Source of the DNA: Pinus tabuliformis
Lineage: Eukaryota; Streptophyta; Pinopsida; Pinales; Pinaceae
Length of the DNA: 64,000 nt
Assembly: GCA_031772625.1 (NCBI GenBank)
Contig: CM062814.1
Span: forward strand, 821,136,757 to 821,200,756
Direction: 5' to 3'
A model generated the notes under the pieces. It searched no databases. It was not told the origin of the DNA and was given only the letters and a program-made list of their open reading frames with translations. Below are positions 54,831-64,000 of the stretch, piece after piece; the first letter of the stretch is position 1; every line of letters begins with the position of its first letter. A program made the translations under genes and the position numbers.

Positions 54831-56316
54831 TGTTGAATGTTATTTTTGTTGTGCTAATTTCAACTTTAGATTTATAAACAAATGCTTTTCAATTGCTTCA
54901 TGTGCATGGTTCTCTTATGGTGTTTGTGTTTGGAAATAGGTAGATTTTATCAAGTTTTTATGTGAAATAGATAAGAAAAATAGCATGAAAACAAGTGTTG
55001 AACAATAGTAATGAAAAGTATAGCAAACCATCAACATGAACACTTAACACAGTGTTTTGATGAAGGAGTTCACCCCTCCTGGGCTACATCTCCTTGGTCC
55101 AGCTTCCATGGCTTGGGCCTCTGTATTAGCTCAATATGGAAAAAATGTTATTTACAAAGCTATACTACTCTTGAAACTTGCTTCAATGTGTTCAGGATGT
55201 CGAAATCAACTAGGAACACCTTGTCCTCAACTCAATTTGGTCGAAATTTGCTCTAGCTATGACCAAAATTGCTTTCTCCTAGTAATCCTCCACTAAAATT
55301 AGAGGAACTCTAGTTAAGTTCACTAAATCTGGATTTGGTGCCAATTTTGGAGGTCTGCCGAAATTCCCACCAAGTTAAACTAGAGTTAATTAACTAATAA
55401 GTGCAGTTTAATTAATTATTAAACCTGTTTAGCGCATTTAAATGTGCGAGTATGGCTAACCGTTACCCTTTAATCCTCTAGTTTTTATGTTGGACACATG
55501 TCGTGGTGTTTAATCCGTGCGATTATGTTCAGCAGTTAGCCTTAACGCCGGTGGTCTCCGCGACAGTGGGCACATGTGACAGTTAGCCGACAGTTTCGAA
55601 ACCATTATCTTGACGGTTTCCGCGAAGGACATGTCACATGTGATGGCTTGGAGTTACATTTATGGTTTGTCACATTGTCTGTTAGTTTGTATTAACCATG
55701 ACTGTCGAAGCGTTAACATGGGAAGGCTGGCCTGCAGGCTGGCCCTCCTAACCCCCAACTCTAAACCATTGTAAATTCAAATATCGTAGAACTATATAAC
55801 GGTTAAGAACTTGTGGCATGGTGTGGTGGTAAGGCTATTGGTTTACGTGGAGCAAGTCCCAAGTTTGACCCCACGGCCTGCCATAATATTTTTTCACACT
55901 ACGCGCTGAGTTGACCTTTGAGGAGGGACACGTGGTGGCCTTCGAGCTTGCCACTTGTCCCCTCCTCATTGGTCCATTCTAAACCAATAAAAACTTGCCA
56001 ACACACCGCACCTGATAACCAATAATAACATGATACCTGGTGAACTGTGATTAAGACGTTGACCATCATTGCCCTTGCAGAGTCACCTGCCACATCAGTA
56101 GTACTAACTATTGACTGTGCAGTGACTGTGCATTTTTTTTTCAAAATTTCTTCTGTTTGGAAAAGCAAAAAAAACTCAATATTTTCCTCATACAAACTTG
56201 ATTTTCAGTGAAAAGAGTTGCGTTGGGATCATTTCACTGAGACGGAAGCGGTCGTTCAGGTTTCGAGCCCATTTTGAGAACTTTGATTTTTGAGCTAAAT
56301 ATTGAGCACCTGATCA
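54831..56316 (-). repeat. 3' LTR of the minus-strand Ty3 element, 1,486 bp
   Basis: On the minus strand it begins TGATCAGGTGCTC after a purine tract (AGTGGGGAGGAA, about 56317-56332) and ends CATTCAACA. R/U5 matches 61228-61475, and U3 matches the plus-strand LTR at 61480-62996 in the opposite orientation. It contains tRNA-like Pol III boxes antisense to the element (55814-55885). Confidence 0.88.
55814..55885 (+). other. tRNA-like Pol III promoter boxes inside the LTR
   Basis: An A-box-like TGGTGTGGTGGTAAGG (about 55819) is followed after about 40 bp by a B-box-like AGTTTGACCCC (about 55862). Spacing fits a tRNA-type internal promoter. No acceptor stem can be drawn, so it is not an intact tRNA. 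The sibling LTR has a better-kept version at the equivalent place. Confidence 0.5.
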
Positions 56317-56332
56317 TTCCTCCCCACTAGAA

Positions 56333-57500
56333 GCCCTTTGGACCCCAAAAGATACTATCAATTGTTCAGCAGGTGAGGGTACAACTCCATCACCTTTTGG
56401 TTCTACAACCATTTTCCTTTAGAAGGATTCTGTCCCTTGAGCCCCACTCTAAGGTATTCAGCATCCCCTCTCTTCGAATTTCTGGTTCTTCTGTCAAGTA
56501 TGAGATCCTGTTGATGTTCATCAAGATATTCTAGTAAGAAATCATCTATTTATGGCAGTTGAACATGCTCTCCTTGATCATCAATCAAGGGAGGCTAAAA
56601 AAATCTCAAATTATCAACATTAACAACAAAGTATATTTGCATATAAGGAGGAAAATCAAGCTTAAAATCATTGTTACCAATATTTTCCAAAATTTTAAAA
56701 GGACCATAACGAATTGGTTTAAGCTTTTTACCTTCCCCTTGAAGTCTCTCTTTGGTAATATATGACAAACTTTGTCTCCAACTTGAAATTTTTGATTGAT
56801 GGGGTGTTTTTCATGCCTTGCCTTGTAGCTTCTTTGACTCTTTTCCATTTTTTCTTGCATTGTGTGATGTATCAACTGAATTTTCTCTATGAACTTCCTT
56901 GGCTTATCAATGTCACTGTGACCATTGATGGTGACATATTTCTCAAATATTAAGTCCAATGGCGATCTTGGCAAGTACCCAAAACATGCCTCAAATGGTG
57001 ACGTGTTTGTGGAAGGATGATTTGCCCTGTTGTATGTAATGCAACTCTTCATCCCACAACTTGGGATGTTTGTTGCAATATCCTCTAAGAAGATGAATGA
57101 CTGTCCTATTGACCACCTCGGTTTGTCCACGTGTATGCAGATGAAAGTTTGTACTCTTCTTCAACTTAGTTTCCATCATGTCCCACAAATTTGACCAAAA
57201 AATCCTGACAAATTGAGAATCTCGATCACTTACAATGGAAGTAGGAGGACCAAAATGAACCCAAATGTTTTGGAAGAAAACATCAGTTGTTTGTTTATCT
57301 GTAATTTTCTTTTTACATTGTGTTATTATGGACATCTTGCTGAACCTGTCTACAACTACATACAAGTAATCATGAGCTTTCCTTGACAATGGAAGACCTC
57401 CTACAAAATCCTTTGAGATACTCTCCCATGGACGTGAAGGTACCAGAAGTGGAGTGTACAATCCTAGTTTCCTATTTCTAGGCTTACTTGTTGCACACAA
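56333..57500 (-). pseudogene. Ty3 integrase with chromodomain-like C-terminus
   Basis: The frame 57500-56991 covers the integrase core: PRPWESISKDFVGGLP, VVDRFSKMSI, IWVHFGPPTSIVSDRDSQF and the TEVVNRT segment, with the catalytic Asp pair in place. A frame change follows, and 57130-56606 continues with NTSPFEACFGYLPRSPLD, QKFQVGDKVCHILP and the C-terminal barrel. The tail to about 56390 has RRTRNSKRGDAEYLRVGLKG and a KGKWL end, resembling the diverged chromodomain of some plant chromoviruses, with two or three stops. Confidence 0.85.
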
Positions 57501-58131
57501 AGAACATCCTCTAATGAAACGGGATACATTATCAAAAATTCATGGCCAATAAAAATACCTTTGGAGATTCTCTATTGTCTTGCCTACACCAAAGTGTCAA
57601 GCAATCAATGAAGTGTGCGCCTCCATTATGATATTGTTTCTTTCTCCCTATGGAATACATAACTTGCCCAAGTGATACAACAAACTATTATGTACATGGT
57701 AATCCAACTCTTCAATTTGGTTTCCTTAACTCAAGCGTGCATACACCTCTTGAAATTCATTATCATATGCATATTTCTCAATGTAACTTCCATGCAAAAT
57801 AGAATTATGCTTGAGTAAAATAGATGAATTTACAATAGGCCTTGAAAGCATATCAGCTACCTTATTGTAGATTTCCTTTTTGTACTTGATAACCAAATGA
57901 CATTGTTGTATAAAACCCATCCATCAGAAGTGTCATGGTTGCTGCAACTTTGACTGTGACTGTAAGTACTGCAATGGTTGATGGTCGGTATGGATAATTT
58001 TTTCCTTCTCCATCAAGCAGTGTTCATTTTTTGACACTTTGTACCAATGCCCAAAGATCTTTGTCATAAGTGGGATAGTTAGTCACAACTCCATTAAAAT
58101 TTTCAGAATGAAATGAAATGGGCTTACCATG
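57501..58131 (-). pseudogene. Ty3 RNase H and integrase zinc region, decayed
   Basis: Between RT and the integrase core the frame is broken. Legible are the RNase H end (KYKKEIYNKVADMLSRP near 57890-57840), a zinc-binding-region remnant and linker. The segment with the usual YPTYDKDL pattern lies at about 58040-58090. No open piece longer than 64 codons. Confidence 0.7.
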
Positions 58132-59040
58132 CTACATAAGAACTGCTCCCATGGCGTAATCACTAGCATCCATTTGAATCTCAAATGGCTGTCTAAGATC
58201 CAGAAGAGCCAATACTGGTGTTGAACTGATATTTTGCTTCAAAACATCAAATGCTTTCCGTTGTACATCTCCCCATTGGAAGACTTTCTTTACACTAGTT
58301 AATGCATGTAATGGAGCTGCAATGGAAGAAAAATTAGCAATATATTTCCTCCAATATTGTGTTGCCCCTAAAAATATTCTTACCTCTAAAACTGTATTGG
58401 GCTTGGGCCAATTCAGAATTACATCAACCTTAGAGGGGTCTACCATTAGCTCACTTCCTCCAACAATGTGTCCCAAATACACTAAAGAATTCTTGCCAAA
58501 TCCACACTTTGACATCTTTAAAAACAATTGTTCTTTTCTCAAGACATCAAGTACTTTGTTTACATGCATGACACTTTCATCTATGGATTTGTTGAATATG
58601 ATAATATCATCTAAGTAAACAATGACAAAGTCATCAAGAAATGGTCTCAATACATCATTCATAACTCTCATGAAATTAGCTAGAGCATTTGTAAGACCGA
58701 AAGGCATAACAAGCCACTCAAACAATCTTTGTTTAGTTTTAAATGTGGTTTTCCAAATGTCCTCTTTAGCTATTCTAACTTGATGATAACCACTTCGTAA
58801 GTCTAAATTAGTGAAATACTTTGCATACCTCAATTGATCAAGCAAATCATCAATTCTTGGGAGTGGATAACGATTCTTTACCGTTATTTTGTTCAGTTCA
58901 TGGAAATCGACACACATGTGCCAAGTCTCGTCCTTCTTTGGCACCAAGACAATGGGCGAACCACATGGCAAAGTAGATGGGTGTATGATACCTTTGTTCA
59001 GCAATTCTTGAATTTGCTTCTTGATTTCCATGCTCTCCAT
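58132..59040 (-). pseudogene. Ty3 reverse transcriptase, 302 open codons
   Basis: This is the longest uninterrupted TE frame in the window. It runs from the RT fingers (IQELLNKGIIHPSTLPCGS, VLVPKKD) through DFHELNKITVKNRYPLPRID, FTNLDLRSGYHQVRI, LFEWLVMPFGLTNA and the intact catalytic box VIVYLDDIIIF (about 58605) to the thumb (KCGFGKNSLVYLGHIVGG), connection (PKPNTVLEVRIFLGATQYW) and RNase H start (QPFEIQMDASDYAMGAVL). Upstream, in-frame remnants lead to the protease. In the family it copies element RNA into cDNA in cytoplasmic particles. The catalytic residues are intact, but flanking domains are broken, so it is not expected to work. Confidence 0.93.
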
Positions 59041-59103
59041 AATCTACATGTGATACATGCCAATGTTTGGAAGTGGAACATCCTGCTGCAATTGTATCTC
59101 ATG

Positions 59104-59760
59104 CTAAATTCCCCTCTTAGGAAGTAACCCCTTTGGTTCCTGAAACATCTCGCCATGCTTTCTTACCACATCAAAAAAATCAGATTTTAATTTGTCATCA
59201 CAACCTTCAAAAGATTCATAATCAATATCATTATTTTTCTTGATCATGAGAAGCACAAAATTTTTTCTTGCATTTAATATTCTCTTCATCTGCCCTGCAT
59301 TAACCAAAGAAATGTTTAACTTTTTGCGATGGGCTCTCACAATGTACTCCACCCCATTCTTGAGCAATAATTATTTTTTCTCGTGGAGATAAAATATTGA
59401 TTTCCTATCATACAAATAAGGACTACCCAAAATGATTCTTGATATGTCAAGTGGAACTACATCTAACTCAACTTCATCAATGAACTTTTCAGTAATGGAA
59501 AACTTGAATAAGCACTTCCTTGTAACCGGTAAATTTTAATTATTGACTATCCAACCCAATGGATATGGATTATGATGAGGTACAGTTTCAAGGTTAAGCT
59601 TTTTGACCAAGTCTTCTGAAATTAAGTTTGATTGTGACCCACTATCAGATAATGCATCAATATTGGTATGATTTGAAATTACCCTTACATGGAACAATTC
59701 TATTCTTGATTCTTCATTCAAAGTGTTGTTCTGACTATGTGAGGAACTACTACTTGCAAC
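59104..59760 (-). pseudogene. Ty3 protease and pre-RT linker
   Basis: The protease active site ALSDSGSQSNLIS is in the piece 59721-59536, with the second segment IILGSPYLYDRKS near 59420. Linker sequence (59367-59104) includes a DVVRKHGEMFQEPKGLLP segment that leads into RT. Three stops separate the pieces. Confidence 0.85.
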
Positions 59761-59879
59761 ATTTTTTTTTTCCTTTCGTGACCATGGCTAAAATCTTGGT
59801 CTCATCACCAGAATCTGATCCAAGATCATGTTGTGTGGTAGCAGTCATCTTTTTTTTTCCCTTATTGTTTGGTTTCTTA

Positions 59880-61142
59880 GGCCTTAGTTCGGGATGTAAT
59901 TTCCAACAGTGGGCTTCATCATGACCCTCTTTGGAACAATTTTTGCATGTAATTTTCTCCCCTTATTTCTCCACACTGGCATTCTTTTTTCCCTTCCATT
60001 TTCCTCCCTTATCTTTCTCCTTACCCTTGAATGGCTTCTTCTTACTACCCTCTTCCCGAATGTTCTTTCCTCTTGCTTCAAGGTGCTTAGCTTGCACACA
60101 TACCTCATCCAAATTTCTTGGATTGAGCATAAGGATAGTATATTTTAAATAGGAATGTAAACCCCCAATATATTTCAACAGTGTATCTTGTGAATTCAAA
60201 TTTACTCCTAACAACATAGCCCTGTTTCTAAACTCCTGGGTATAGTCTTGGACTGTTTGGCCCTTAAGCTGCCTAAAGTTTTACCAAATCATAATGGCCT
60301 TTTTCATATAATCTAAAGGATAAAACTTTATTTTAATTGCAGAAACAAATTCAACCCAAGAAATGGATATCTTACCATGAATTCACATTTCCTCTTGAGT
60401 CTTTGCTTCCCACCAGACTAGGGCTGCTCCTTCTAGCCTCAAAAAAGCCAACTGGATCTTTATGTCATCTTCTTGAAGGTTCTGAATTTTGCAATAAACC
60501 TCCAATTTTCGAATCTAATTATCTAACCTTTCTGCATTCACTTCACCATTGTACATGGGAATTTCAAACCTAACGTCCAATTTAAGTAAGGGAGTTTTTC
60601 CTTTTGGGGTTTGGGAATAAGTATGAGCAGTTTTTTTGGTGGAAGTGGAAGATTTTGTTGTTTGAGATGTTGAGGATGATGAATATGATGAGGAAGATGA
60701 TGAAGATGGTGGAGATGGAGGAGGCTTTCCTCCATTACCCTTGGAATCCTTCTTATCATCTTTTTTCATCTCTTGAGCTTCCTTCTCCATGTGGAGGCTT
60801 GGAACTCTCTCCAGTCATTCTAGTGTTCCTCTCTTCATAGAGGACTCTAACCATGTCAATCAAGTCATAGAAAGCTTTCTTGAATTCTTCCTCTTCTGAA
60901 AGACCTCCAGTCTCTCTTTCTCGAGACATGATGGCTTTGGACTCAAGCTCAGCTTCTGGCACTGCTTGTACCTCTTCAATCTCAATTGAAGGAAAAACTT
61001 GAGGTTCTTCAAGTGCAGCTAGAATTGGAACTTTGGATGGAAATTGTGGCCTTGTGGATCTCCTTCTTCTGGGCATTACCTCAAGAGTTGCAACCAACAG
61101 TTTCCCTTCTCGTCTCTTCAACTTTAACCTTGTAAGCATCAC
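59880..61142 (-). pseudogene. Ty3 Gag with serine-rich stretch and CCHC knuckle
   Basis: Gag opens at 61142 (MMLTRLKLKRREGKLLVA), continues with a Pro/Glu-rich segment, a poly-Ser stretch (60650-60715), then the capsid start LKLDVRFEIPMYNGEV, the helical core (IKIQLAFLRLEGAALVWWEAK and QLKGQTVQDYTQEFRNRA segments, about 60460-60230) and ends in a basic tail with zinc knuckle CKNCSKEGHDEAHC (about 59957-59914). The sibling at 63075 has the same order. About five stops or frame changes. Confidence 0.88.
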
Positions 61143-61205
61143 AATTTTGCAACCATTAAAACCCTACTTGCACAAAACTCAATAAATCAAGAAAATAAAC
61201 CTTTC

Positions 61206-61217
61206 CTCTGATACCCA
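61206..61217 (-). other. Primer binding site of the minus-strand Ty3 element
   Basis: The minus strand reads TGGGTATCAGAG, the Met-tRNA site with one extra G. It lies about ten bases inside the LTR, as in the sibling element (63005-63015). Confidence 0.75.
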
Positions 61218-61227
61218 CTTCATCTGT

Positions 61228-61475
61228 TGTTAAATGTTAGTTTTGTTGTGCTAATTTCAACTTCATATTTATAAACAAACGCTTATCAATTACTTCATGT
61301 GCATGGTTCTCTTGTGGTGTTTGCGATTGGAAACAAGTAAATTTTATCAAGTTTTTATGTGAAATACATGAGAAAAATAACATGAAAACAATTGTTGAAC
61401 AACAATAATGAAAAGTACAACAAACCATCAACATGAACACTTAACACAGTGTTTTGATGAAGGAATTCACCCCTC
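61228..61475 (-). repeat. Truncated 5' LTR (R/U5 part only) of the minus-strand Ty3 element
   Basis: It begins TGTTAAATGTTAG on the plus strand and matches 54831 to about 55076 closely, ending at TTCACCCCTC. The remaining roughly 1.2 kb of LTR is absent. The plus-strand sibling LTR begins within five bases. Confidence 0.85.
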
Positions 61476-61479
61476 GTTT

Positions 61480-62996
61480 TGATCAAGTGCTTAGTATTTA
61501 GCTCAAAAATCAAAATTCTCATTTTGGCTCGAAAATTGTACAACTGAGTCCACCTTGTCAAGATGATCGCAACGCAATTCGTTTCACTAAAAACCAAGTC
61601 CGAATGAAGGAGAAAATGCTTACTATTCATTTTCCTAAACAACTAAAAAAATTGTAGACAATGACAGAATGATGACATGGCAGTGCAGTCAACATGATGG
61701 GAATATTCTTTAGTTTTTTCCCAATGAGGTTGTGACAAGTGTCACTGCAGGATTCACCAGTTTGATTGTGTGAAGGTGAAATTGTCCAATGTCCTCCAAG
61801 GTGGAATTATGGTTCATGGTGAATATTATGTGGAAATTGTATATATATATAGAGAGAGAGATATAGATTAAATATTAAATATTATTAAATATTAAACATT
61901 TCAAATTTGCATATGTATTTAACCGAAGTCTGAATGTTTATGGTATAACCAAAGTCCAAATTCCGCATTAAATCCAAAGGTCCGAACATATATGTTTGTG
62001 TGGCAAAATATATGTGAAGGGATGGGCGGAGGGCGGATCGAACCTGTGACCTACCCTTCCCAAATTCATCGCTTTACCCCTGGACCAAACGACGGGTCTT
62101 GAAAACATTAGCCACGACCTTGTATTTAATGTGACATTGGATATGACGACAAGAGAGGAGGGACCCAGCCCTGCAGGTCATCCCCCTCTCCATACGACCG
62201 CACTTTAAAACCAAGAGCCAACACCAAACCATTAAGCGCAATTAATGCCCCTAATCATGCTTAGGATTAATTAAATCATTGTTAAGGTTGGTGGCAGATT
62301 CAGAGGAGTGCCAAATTTGGCGGTACTGCCAATTTTGGCAGTGCTAACTAGAGATTTCTCTAGTTTTAACGGGGTTTCCTAGGGAAAAATTGAATGAAGC
62401 ATATCTTGAGAAATTTTCGAACAAATTGAGCTCAGAAAGAGGTGTTATTAGCTAGTTTGGACATTTTGAACTCATTGGTACAGGTTGCAGAGGCAATAGA
62501 AGACTTCTACAGGCTATTTTTCCACAGGGAAGTTTAGAGAAGCCGAGGGCCACTAGGGAAGGAGGTCATGCCCAGATCATCCAGAGTCAGTTCTCAAAGA
62601 TCTAATAGTCATTTTTGGCTAATTTGGACATTATGAACACATTAGTGTAGGTATGAGGAGATATAGAGATTTGTAAACAAAATTTTTTCCACATTGAGCT
62701 AATACAGAGGCCCAAGCCATGGAAGTTGGACCAAGGAGATATAGCCTAGGAGGGGTGAACTCCTTCATCAAAACATTGTGTTAATGTGTCTCTTTGATGG
62801 TTTGTTGCACTGTACATGTTTGTTGTTCAGTATTTGTTTCTGAAGCTATTTTTCTCATGAATGTCTTTTAAAACTTAAGGAAATTTAACTAATTGTATGC
62901 ACAAACAGTTAAACCTCAGCACAAAGAGCAATGAGGAAGCACATATTTATAAATCTGTAATTATTATTAGTACAAAAAAACTAATCATACAAAACA
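61480..62996 (+). repeat. 5' LTR of the plus-strand sibling, 1,517 bp
   Basis: It starts TGATCAAGTGCTTAG, ends CATACAAAACA and aligns in inverted orientation with 54831-56316. The two differ much in U5 and in parts of U3, so they are not recent copies of one another. A short TA then GA microsatellite lies near 61841-61866. Confidence 0.8.
62020..62106 (-). other. tRNA-like Pol III promoter boxes inside the sibling LTR
   Basis: On the minus strand an A box (TGGTCCAGGGGTAAAGC, 62087-62071) is followed by a near-perfect B box GGTTCGATCC (62044-62035), 27 bp between them. It is antisense to the element, as in the inverted neighbour. The 3' end ends in CGCCC but no acceptor stem pairs with the 5' side, so it is a tRNA-derived or SINE-like relic, not a tRNA gene. 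Confidence 0.6.
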
Positions 62997-63074
62997 GATC
63001 AATTTGGTATCAGAGTAAAGGTTGAATTGATTTATTGCTTGAGTTTGTGCAATTAGGGTTTTAATGGTTGCAAA

Positions 63075-64000
63075 ATGGTGATGCTTAAAAGGTTAAAGTT
63101 GCATAAAGGAGAAGGGAAGCTATTGGTTGCAACGCCTAAGGTAATGCCCAGAAGAAGGATAGCCACACGACCACAATCTCCACCACCCAAAGTTCCAATT
63201 CTAGTTGCACTTGAAACTCCTCAAGTTTTGCCTTCAATTGAGATTGAAGAAGTACAAGCAGTACCAATTTAAGAGCTTGAATCCATAGCCATTATATCTG
63301 GAGAAAGAGAGCCTAAAGGTCCCTCTTCAGAAGAGGAAGAATTCAAGAAAGCTTTTTACACTTTGACTGAGATGGTTAAAGTCCTCTATGAAGAGAGGAA
63401 CACTAGAATGGTTGGAGAGAGTTCTAAACCTCCACATGGAGAAGGAAGTTCAGAGGACAAAAAAGATGAGAAGAAGGATTCCAAAGGGAATGGTGGAAAG
63501 CCACCTCCATATCCACCATCCTCATCATCTTCATCATCTCACACATCATCATCTTCCACTACCACCATTGAAACTTCCCATACTCATTCCAAAACCCCAA
63601 AAGGAAAAACTCCATCACTGAAATTGGACGTAAAATTCGAACTTCCCATGTAAAATGGAGAGGCAAATGCAGAAAAGTTGGACAATTGGATTCGAAAATT
63701 GGAGGTATATTGCAGAATTTAGAACCTTCAAGAAGACGACATAAAGATCCAGTTGGCCACATTGAGGCTAGAAGGAGCTGCATTAGTTTGGTGCGAAGAA
63801 AAGACTCAAGAAGAAATGAGAATCCATGGTAAGATATCCATCACTTGAGTTGAATTTGTTTCTGCAATTAAAAGACAGATTTATCCTTTAGCCTATATAC
63901 AAAAATCCATTATGAGTTGGCAGAATTTTAGGCATCTTAAAGGCCAAACAACCCAAGATTATACACAGGAGTTTAGAAAAAGGGCTTTGTTGTTGGGAGT
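63075..64000 (+). pseudogene. Ty3 Gag of the sibling element, partial
   Basis: The frame opens MVMLKRLKLHKGEGKLLVA, close to the neighbour's Gag start, and continues with the same Pro/Glu segment, a KKDSKGNGGKPPPYPPSS stretch, poly-Ser, then LKLDVKFELPM and the capsid core (IKIQLATLRLEGAALVW, QNFRHLKGQTTQDYTQEF) to the window end. Stops at 63270-63272, 63651-63653, near 63720 and 63846 interrupt one single frame. In the family Gag forms the particle. Confidence 0.88.

Larger units (their letters stand above)
54831..61479 (-). mobile_element. Minus-strand Ty3 element with near-complete gag-pol
   Basis: The left (3') LTR spans 54831-56316, with ends TGTTGAATG...CACCTGATCA. The polypurine tract is next to it, then integrase, RNase H, RT, protease and gag read leftwards-to-rightwards in reverse, a Met-tRNA-type primer site (61206-61217) and only the R/U5 part of the right (5') LTR (61228 to about 61475). 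U3 of the right LTR is missing because a plus-strand element of the same family starts there. The RT domain is open for 302 codons with an intact catalytic box, making this the best-preserved pol in the window. Confidence 0.9.
61480..64000 (+). mobile_element. Plus-strand Ty3 element of the same family, running off the right edge
   Basis: It has a 5' LTR (61480-62996), primer site TGGTATCAGAG (63005-63015), and gag from 63075 to the window end. LTR and Gag resemble the inverted neighbour at 54831-61479. Only the 5' part is in the window. Confidence 0.88.

Noticed and set aside
55814-55885. A tRNA gene in the LTR
   Set aside because: A and B boxes are present, but no acceptor stem or anticodon arm can be paired. 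Listed as a tRNA-like relic only.
60604-60840. Met-rich open frame on the plus strand
   Set aside because: It is the antisense of the serine-rich and charged Gag segment.

Overview
The window looks like intergenic DNA from a large, repeat-rich plant nuclear genome, most likely a gymnosperm. That lineage call is an inference from the unbroken stack of old, nested LTR retrotransposons, the very long LTRs and the lack of any host gene. I found no host protein-coding gene, rRNA, intact tRNA, CRISPR array or organellar segment. Nearly every supported feature is a transposable element (TE) or a TE fossil, and almost all coding regions carry stops or frameshifts.

Layout. 1-87: end of an LTR running off the left edge. 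88-2875: decayed, unassigned DNA. 2876-8421: minus-strand Ty3 chromovirus, complete at its ends (5-bp duplication TTAAT, LTRs, primer site, polypurine tract) but with most of pol deleted; its 5' LTR is split by a 2.3-kb LINE (5942-8247) that carries only ORF1. 8457-8640: tandem repeat, then about 3.6 kb without genes. 12238-13816: solo LTR with duplication TTAAA and a 32-bp GC-rich array. 14993-19865: plus-strand Ty1/copia element with unequal LTRs. 21148-21874: CACTA-like fold-back sequence. From about 22 kb: plus-strand Ty3 element whose protease region (to 26125) and RT region (from 44533) are separated by an 18.4-kb insertion.

That insertion (26126-44527, duplication GTTAG) is the largest object here: an LTR element with LTRs of about 5.6 kb (copia insertion excluded) and 4.3 kb, a 3-kb internal region encoding a gag-like protein, no reverse transcriptase, and a roughly 1,000-codon decayed ORF inside each LTR upstream of the TATA box. 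Its left LTR was hit by a minus-strand copia element (26451-31941), itself hit by a 294-bp hAT-type MITE (29064-29357). 45769-50205: 3' part of a minus-strand Ty3 element with an LTR of about 3.5 kb. 50206-54830: 5'-truncated plus-strand Ty3 element. 54831-61479: minus-strand Ty3 element with near-complete gag-pol. 61480-64000: plus-strand sibling of the same family, abutting it head to head.

The two most interesting objects are the LINE ORF1, whose N-terminus is an ungapped match to the whole ubiquitin fold, and the giant-LTR element with a U3-encoded protein of unknown family. How they work is inferred from families: gag packages RNA, protease, RT, RNase H and integrase complete the LTR cycle, and LINE ORF1 proteins bind RNA. 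The RT-less elements here would need enzymes supplied by relatives.
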